A stretch of 64,000 nt of DNA from Protonemura montana (lineage: Eukaryota > Arthropoda > Insecta > Plecoptera > Nemouridae): assembly GCA_947568835.1 (NCBI GenBank), contig OX387608.1, positions 14,980,001-15,044,000 of the forward strand, given 5' to 3'. The stretch's first letter is position 1. Every line of letters starts with the position of its first letter. A program made the position numbers and the translations under genes. Of this stretch, positions 57,060 to 64,000 are shown in pieces. The notes under the pieces were generated by a model. The model did not search any database and was not told where the DNA came from. It saw nothing but the letters and a program-made list of their open reading frames with translations.

Positions 57060-57545
57060 ACTCTAACTATAATTTATAACCATCTCCCGTCATGTATTAC
57101 CGACTCGCAAACTCGCCCCTCTTTCGACGCCAAACTCAAAGCATTCCTAATCCAGAACCCCTACTATTCTTTAGAGGAATACCTAAACACAAACAAAACT
57201 AATACTTAAGGAATATAAGACTGTAATTCTCAGATCTCAAGATGGGTACCTTACCTTAACCATCTATACCATTATTACCTTATATATTCACCATTGTTAT
57301 TTTCTCTTTATTATCTACCACTTTTACTTCTAATATTTTACCACTATTATTATTCTTATTTTCATTTCTACTATTATCTCTTTTTATCATTATTATTACT
57401 TTTATCCCTAGTTATATTCATTGTTAAAATTTTATATTCCTATTTCTATCTTTATGGACGAAGTTCCTACTACTTAGGCTCACACAACTACCTTGTAATT
57501 GTACGAAGCACAAACAAATAAATAAATAAATAAATAAATAGATTT
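57060..57545 (+). mobile_element. LINE 3' end with (AAAT)n tail
   Basis: Reads FDAKLKAFLIQNPYYSLEEY, matching FLIQNPFYSRDEYL of the element at 25640, followed by a T-rich 3' region and (AAATA)n at 57515-57540. Strongly 5' truncated. Confidence 0.7.
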
Positions 57546-58051
57546 CCGTTTGGTAGTTGAAGCCGGTTTAGTTACTCAAGATAGCAAAAAATCGTGTCGT
57601 GGATGATTTTAACCCATTTAGAAAATTCGGGCACAAGACTATCTGAATGTGCGGCACATTCCAACTAAACATGGCTGACATTTAAGTTCCCCTTAGGAGG
57701 CTAGAATCATGCCCGCTAAGCCGAACAGGAACCCAGCAACGGACCAAGTGATACAAGCCCATAAGTGCAAATTTGAACTCAAAGAAATGAAAAATATTGT
57801 GAGTCATTAAAAGAAACGCAAAAACAACTTAAATCCAGGCACAAAATTAAATAAATCATTTCAAAACACTCAATTACTTATATATTCTGAGAATGCACTA
57901 AAAGGACACAATTACGACTAAAATAAGAAACTTACCATTTATCTAAGAAGCGTGAATGTCTAAACCGGCTTTAACTACCAGACGAGAACCTGGTCCGAAT
58001 AAAAATTCTTGTACAATAATAAAAACATACCGAGGTACTTTTAGGCAGAAG
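57546..58051. other. Older diverged repeat left of copy B
   Basis: 57660-58050 matches 44630-45160 with many differences (AAACATGGCTGACAT, GAAATGAAAAATATTGTG), clearly older than the near-identical duplication that follows. Confidence 0.65.
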
Positions 58052-61000
58052 GAAAATTTGGAAGTGGAAGTTACAGGAATTCCAGTTTCCTTTTCTCCAG
58101 GGACCCAATCAAAAGGCTATAGGGTTGTAAATTTTTATATCACAACGCCATGTATAGAATGACAATAATATCAATATCAAATATAATTCAAATGCTTTAA
58201 CAATATTTGAATTTCTATTTACGTGTTTGTGTTTACGTAAATCTTGCTAACTGTGAGGGTGATTCATTTGATATTTACAAGCGTTTGTTCCGTGAGGTCA
58301 GTGGTCATGGCCGATTATAATCTGTATTTTGTGGAGATTATAATCAATCGCCCAGCATTAGCTTAACTTAAGACGCGCGAAAACCATGAAAAACGAACGT
58401 CCGAGGCGGGCCTCACGGGTGCAAACAGGAACATTATGCAGGCGAGCGATAAAGTCCTATGGCTTGTAAATTTGGTCACATGAATCTCAAAGCATCTGAG
58501 GAAACTCTACTCTCCCTTATGACTATCTGCTATGATTTTACGTTAACTTAATTTACCACAATTCTACATATTCTAGGCGTAAGGCAAGCTAAGAGAAAAA
58601 ACGCAACATGAGAGAAGAGAAAAAAATTGGACATGAAAACTAGAAGATCAAATTAACCTAATTCTGGCGACCCTCAATGATGGACAAAGCGACAAACAAC
58701 CATTCTACACCAAAACCTATCCAACTTAACGAATCAATCAAAACCTGACCAACTAAACGAACCAATCTAAACCTAACAAACCTAACGAACCTAACGAACC
58801 TAACACGGTTCGGTACCGAACCAATCTAACTGTGAAGAAAGATACAACCTCCAGCAAGAACCTACAACAATCCAAAACTTGGACAGGAAGTCTAACAACA
58901 ATAGCCTTGTCCCCAAATTTTTCTCAACTTCTCTCATGTCACACAAATGAATCAAGAATTATGAATATTTCCCGAACTCGAGACGCAAACAGCCTCTGAA
59001 CTGACGTGACGTTAAGCCCCGTAAAGTTAGCAATTAAATATGTTATCTAACTAACAAAAGTTCCCCATGTTTCCTCAGACACCTGATAAAACTCTCACAG
59101 CGCGTCCTCGCTACAATTTTCAGGGCTTGAAGCAAGGTCTCGTCGGAGGAAGCCGAGATGCAGCGGCTTCACGCAGCGGCTCGTGGAGTTCACCTGAAGA
59201 CAACAGAAGAAAGTCACATGAGACTCGTTGCCAGGTACATGACGACTCTTGCACACATTAAAACATGCTCCGGACAGCTACGTTTACTTGGGAAAAAGTG
59301 CAGATCTAGCTTGAATGAAAAGGAAACATTAGCTTTTTTTGCTGGTCATGAACCTTTTATTGGGTTTAGTTTTGTCAGCTGTTTTCTGGTGTTCACGTCG
59401 GGTCGAAAGTTGGTGCAAAATGCAAACAAACTGTTGTGGAGATGAAGAAGTAGTTTTTGCGAACATTGCACTGCTTCATATATGTGAAAAATGTGTGGAA
59501 AAGTGCAGAGCTGGCAAACAGAGAACTATTTTCTCGTGAACTTGAGAACTTCGATAAAGCTTGCGCTGATGTTCCATCGTTTGGGACGAAGGATTAACAT
59601 AAAATATTTGTGCTAGCAGTGTTGAGATCTGTCAATGGAGTTCGTTTGCTATTGCAGTTAGTGTATAAGTCGTATATCAGATGTATGAACAGGCTCGTGC
59701 CGACTTACATATATCGACGCTGCGGTAGCGAAGTCTTGATGACGCAGGTAGGAGATCGGGTTCTGTCCCAACGCGACCAGTAATCGGAGCGCAGATAGCG
59801 TTCCATCCAAACCAAGGCTGAGTGGAAACCTGCATGAAAAGAAAGGCCACGGATTAGTCGACACATTCAATTAGTTCCCACTAGACAATCGCTAGCACAA
59901 CTTTTTTGATGTCATGTCCAAGTATGTCCCACGCAAGCCGGAGGCTGGGGGTCGAGTTCACGAATGTGAACAAATTCTCGGGAGGGTAGTTGTGCTTTAG
60001 TTTGGAGCAGGGAGCTCGACAGTACTAAAGTAAGATGGTAAAAAGCATACCTCTAGTTTTGTGGTCTGGCACATTCCATCGTTAGTCTCTTGTCTGAGGG
60101 AAGTCGTATCACTCTGGTTCCTCGAAGTCTTCACGATCACTTTCATTGATCGTGACTAAAAACTGCAGGCTGCAGACAAAACAAAAAATACGTTAGTCAC
60201 GAGTACCAGCAGTTTGTAACGCCATTGGGACGGGCAGATGCGAAATTAAAACAAGAAAATAACAATGAACAGACTCGTTTAGTGCAAGGAATGTTGGAAG
60301 AATCGATTCCTGCGGCGGATTTATTGTGGAAAATGCTGATAGAATCGTTGCTTACCATGTGTTAGTCGAGCAGTGTGTCAATCTTTCTTCTTCACCAGGG
60401 TCTCGAGAGACAAAGAGCTACGGGCGCTGATTCTGGAGCCTCGCGGTCAGCTGGGAATCCAAGAACAAAAATAAAACAAACGTTAGGCGGACAAATCTTA
60501 CCGGCCAGAGATACATCGAGTTTCAAAACTTTCCCGAAGCTTTGTGGGTTGAATGAGTACTTTAACAGTTTGGAAAAACCATTGCATACCCATCCAGATC
60601 ATACGAACCGCTACTATACACAGACTACCCACTTTTCGGAATAAACTTTGCTTTCCGAGTTTTTACTGTGCAGGTTGCAGGGAGATTAAGAATTTTCGTT
60701 GCAAAACGCATTTTAAAATTTTGCAAAGAGTATTTTTTGGGCGTATACCCTGTATATTTTTTTTGGGTATACGGCGTATACCAGTGTATACCCTCGACTC
60801 CACCACTGCGGTTAGTGTATCAGTCATATAACATCAGATGTGTGTGAATGCTCGTGGCGACTTACATCTATCGACGCTGCAGAAGTGACGTCTCGATGAC
60901 GCGGGTAGGAGATCGGATTCTGTCCCACTGCGACTAGCAATCAGATCGCGGACAGCAATCAATGTAAACCAAGGTCGAGTAGAAACCTGCGTGAAAAGGA

Positions 61001-64000
61001 AGGCCGCGGATTAGTCGACACATTCAATAAGTTTCCGCTTGACGGTCGCTGGCAACAACGTTTGAGGTTAATTCCAAGTATGTGCCACTTATTATTATTT
61101 GTGGTGTTTAACGACGCACTGTTTTGACATCTGGCCATGCGGCACTGGTCTAATGGCGTCGGTGAATGAGTGGATGATGATGAACCTAACCTAGCCTAAG
61201 AGGGAGGAGGCGAAACCTGGTGCCGGCACGTAGCCTACTTCTGTCGAAGACCAAGGGGATCAACGGCTTCACGTCCCTTCCGGAGGACGGTACAACGCGA
61301 ACAGCAGGATTCCTCTACAAATCTATGCTGTCGAGAGGTTGATAAGCAAGGCGAGTGAAGTTGCTGTACTAACTTTCATCCCTCCAACCTCTCTCCCGAA
61401 CAGAACTGGTCATGTGTATAATGGTCACCCATTCAATGCCTGACTCAGCGCAGTGTTGCTTAACTTTTATCCCTGCAACCTCTCTGCCGAACAGAACTGG
61501 CCATGTGTATAATGGTCACCCATTCAATACCTGACTCAGCGCAGTGTTGCTTAACTTCGGTGATCTCACGAGAACCGGTGTTTCCAAAACGCCAAACCGT
61601 TCGGTCCCAAGTATGTGCCACGCAAGCCGGAGGCTGGGGGTCGAGTTCACGAATGGGAACAAATTCTCGGGAGGGTAGTTTTGCTTTAGTTTGGAGCAGG
61701 GAGCTCGACAGTACTAAAGTAAGATGGTAAAAAGCTTACCTCTAGTTTTGTGGTCTGGCACATTCCATTGTAGTTCTCTTGTCTGAGGAAAGTCGTATCG
61801 CTCTGGTTCCTCGAAGTCTTCACGATCACTTTCATTGATTGTGACCAAAAACTGCAGGCTGCAGACAAAACAAAAAATACGTTAGTCACGAATACCAGCC
61901 GTTTGCAACGCCACTGGGACGGGCAGATGCGAAATTGAAACAAGAAAACTACAATGCACAGACTCTTTTTTTTTAATTATTAACAACACTATATCAGTCT
62001 CAAAAATGTATGCCCAATCGCGGACTCGAACCCCGATCTCCACCTGTCGCGGGTGTTGCTTTGAACCATTGAGCTACTTGGACCCCGATCTCCACCAGTC
62101 CCGGGTGTTGCTCTGAACCATTGAGCTACTTAAACACTGGCTTTTTGAGACGATTCTAGTGTAATTTTTACTGTAATGGCTCAATGGTTCTGAGCAACAC
62201 CCGCGACAGGTGGAGATCGGGGTTCGAGTCTTCGTTTGGGCATCAATTTTTGAGACGGTTACAGTGTTGTTAATAGTAAAATACCCCGCGCATTGCAAGC
62301 GTTTGCAATTTAAATAAGATTTCATCCTAATGGACAGACTTGTTTAGTGCAAGGAATGTTGGAAGAATCGATTCTTGCAGCGGATTTATCGTGGAAAATA
62401 CGGATAGAATCGTGGCTTACCATTGGTTAGTCGAGCAGTGTGTCAATCTTTCTTCTTCACCAGGGTCTCGGGAGACAAAGAGTTACGGGCGCTGATTCTG
62501 GAGCCTCGCGGTCAGCTGGGAATCCAAGGACAAAAATAAAACAAACGTAAGGCGGACAAATCTTACCGGCCAGAGATGCATCGAGTTTCAAAACTTTCCC
62601 GAAGCTTTTCAAAACTCCTTGGAGAACTGTCATTCTCATCAAATACACTAGAATCGTCTCAATGGTTCAGAGCAACACCCGCGAAAGGTGGAGATCGGGG
62701 TTCGAGTCCGCGTTTGGGCATCAATTTTTGAGATGGTTAAAGTGTTGTTAATAATAAAATACCCCGCGCATTGCAAGCGTTTGCAATTTAAATAAGATTT
62801 CATCCCAATCAGAACAGTTATTATGGAAATCTAGTCAACATTGTTAAATAATTTGGAATATTTATTTGTTGGCTCACTTTTGTTGCCACGGCGACTAGCC
62901 AGGTACTGGGCGACGAACCAGGACCCTCTTCTAAACTCCCTTCCATCTGTGTTGCCGAGATGATGATCCAGTTGGTAGCCATGGAGTTGATGCAACAATC
63001 GTCCAGTCGAGCTGGTAGCATTGTTCACGTAGCAACTTGGAGCCTGCTGCTGTCAGACTGCGAACTTTACGTTCGCAACAATGAAATCAAAAAAAACTTG
63101 TGTTATTGCCTGGCATTTGATTATTACACGCTGAAAGACAAAGGCTCCGTCACTAGGTTCCTGCGACGTGGAAAAAAAAACACAAGTTAGTGATTGAGAA
63201 AATCAAATAAAAATAACATCAAACGCAATTAGTACAGTTAGGTTCAAAATCAAAAACATAGTCGCAAACAGGTACATTTACAAACACATTATTAACACAT
63301 TAACACATAACACATAACATAACACAAACACATTAACACAAACATTAACATTTAAAGGAACAACAGTCCCCACATTCACACACTTGACAAGCACACTAGT
63401 TCCTGATTCCAAACTCTCGTCCGCTCTACGTTTCTTTCAGTTCGGATCGTGCCCGCCACAATTCGGACCGCGGTACATTACGCCAGCAATAAACGCAGTA
63501 ATATCGCAGAAATAACGCAAAAATAACGCAAAAATAACGCAAAAATAACGCAAAAATAACGCAAAAATAACGCAAAAATAACGCAAAAATAACGCAAAAA
63601 TAACGCAAAAATAACGCAAAAATAACGCAAAAATAACGCAGTAATAACGCAAGACTTATCACGGTATACCGAAGCGAGATCGTAATGAACGCCGAGGAAA
63701 AAGGCCATAGGATTAGCGCTTCTAGTGTGAGTGTGTATGTGTATGTGTATGTGTGAGTGAGCTATCTTCTTCCAATCTCCCTCCGGCTCCTGCTGCTGCT
63801 CGCTGCGTGCTCGTAGAGGCGATCGCTGACCTGAAAGGCTGAAAAGTAACTTTGGCGAATCTCGTAGTCGGCGATAGGTGCTCGAAGCTGGAAGCTCGAA
63901 GGCGCGGACTTAGCTGTAAAACTACCCCAAGCCGTAATGTTACCCCACCCTACGCTGGCCGGAGCAGACCTTCTGCATACCGGCTTAAGTAGCTACCCAC
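58052..64000. repeat. Segmental duplication, copy B
   Basis: Second copy of 45165-51115, running to the end of the window. Contains the hAT fragment at 60545-60818, the 5S-SINE at 61091-61605 and tRNA-SINE pieces at 61970-62330 and 62620-62805. The only length change I see is one extra 11-bp unit in the minisatellite at 63507-63641. Confidence 0.92.

Overview
The window is animal nuclear DNA. Genes are split by GT-AG introns with conserved reading phases, intergenic and intronic DNA is full of SINEs, LINEs, hAT elements, MITEs and minisatellites, and nothing looks prokaryotic. The esterase and the 5S-like SINE heads (box GGTTCTCGT..GATCACCGAA) fit an invertebrate, most likely an arthropod; the species cannot be named from the sequence alone.

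Layout. 1-8301: repeat-rich intergenic DNA (a 43-bp satellite that is the end of an hAT transposon, several 5S-rRNA-derived SINEs, a MITE family, a tRNA-derived SINE nested in a 5S SINE). 8302-30371 (+): a 12-exon gene that I assemble in frame to 1502 codons with FHA - TQKF/acidic repeats - tandem BRCT architecture, i.e. the DNA-damage mediator MDC1. 9444-18384 (-): a complete 9-exon, 562-codon secreted carboxylesterase with an intact Ser-Glu-His triad, lying wholly inside the 10.4-kb second intron of the MDC1 gene on the opposite strand. 30380-42200: a Penelope-like remnant, jockey/CR1-type LINE fragments on both strands, weak single-exon candidates, and a 1.6-kb tandem duplication carrying about seven tRNA-like sequences, several followed by a T-run. 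42222-42593 (-): the last two exons of an AMP-forming acyl-CoA synthetase with a peroxisomal-type C-terminus. 42738-45160: a 70-bp tandem array and transposon remnants. 45165-51115 and 58052-64000: two nearly identical copies of a 6-kb segment about 12.9 kb apart. Between them lie two exons of an unrecognised gene (53337-54016), LINE and 5S-SINE copies.

How the genes relate. MDC1 proteins bind phosphorylated histone H2A.X through their BRCT pair, self-associate or bind kinases through the FHA domain, and recruit the ubiquitin ligase RNF8 through phosphorylated TQxF motifs. This copy carries twelve TQKF motifs, nine of them in a 32-residue tandem repeat that also contains an acidic Ser/Thr cluster. 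The nested esterase has no obvious functional link to DNA repair; the relation is positional. All exon joins are my own readings of splice signals and frames and have not been checked against RNA.
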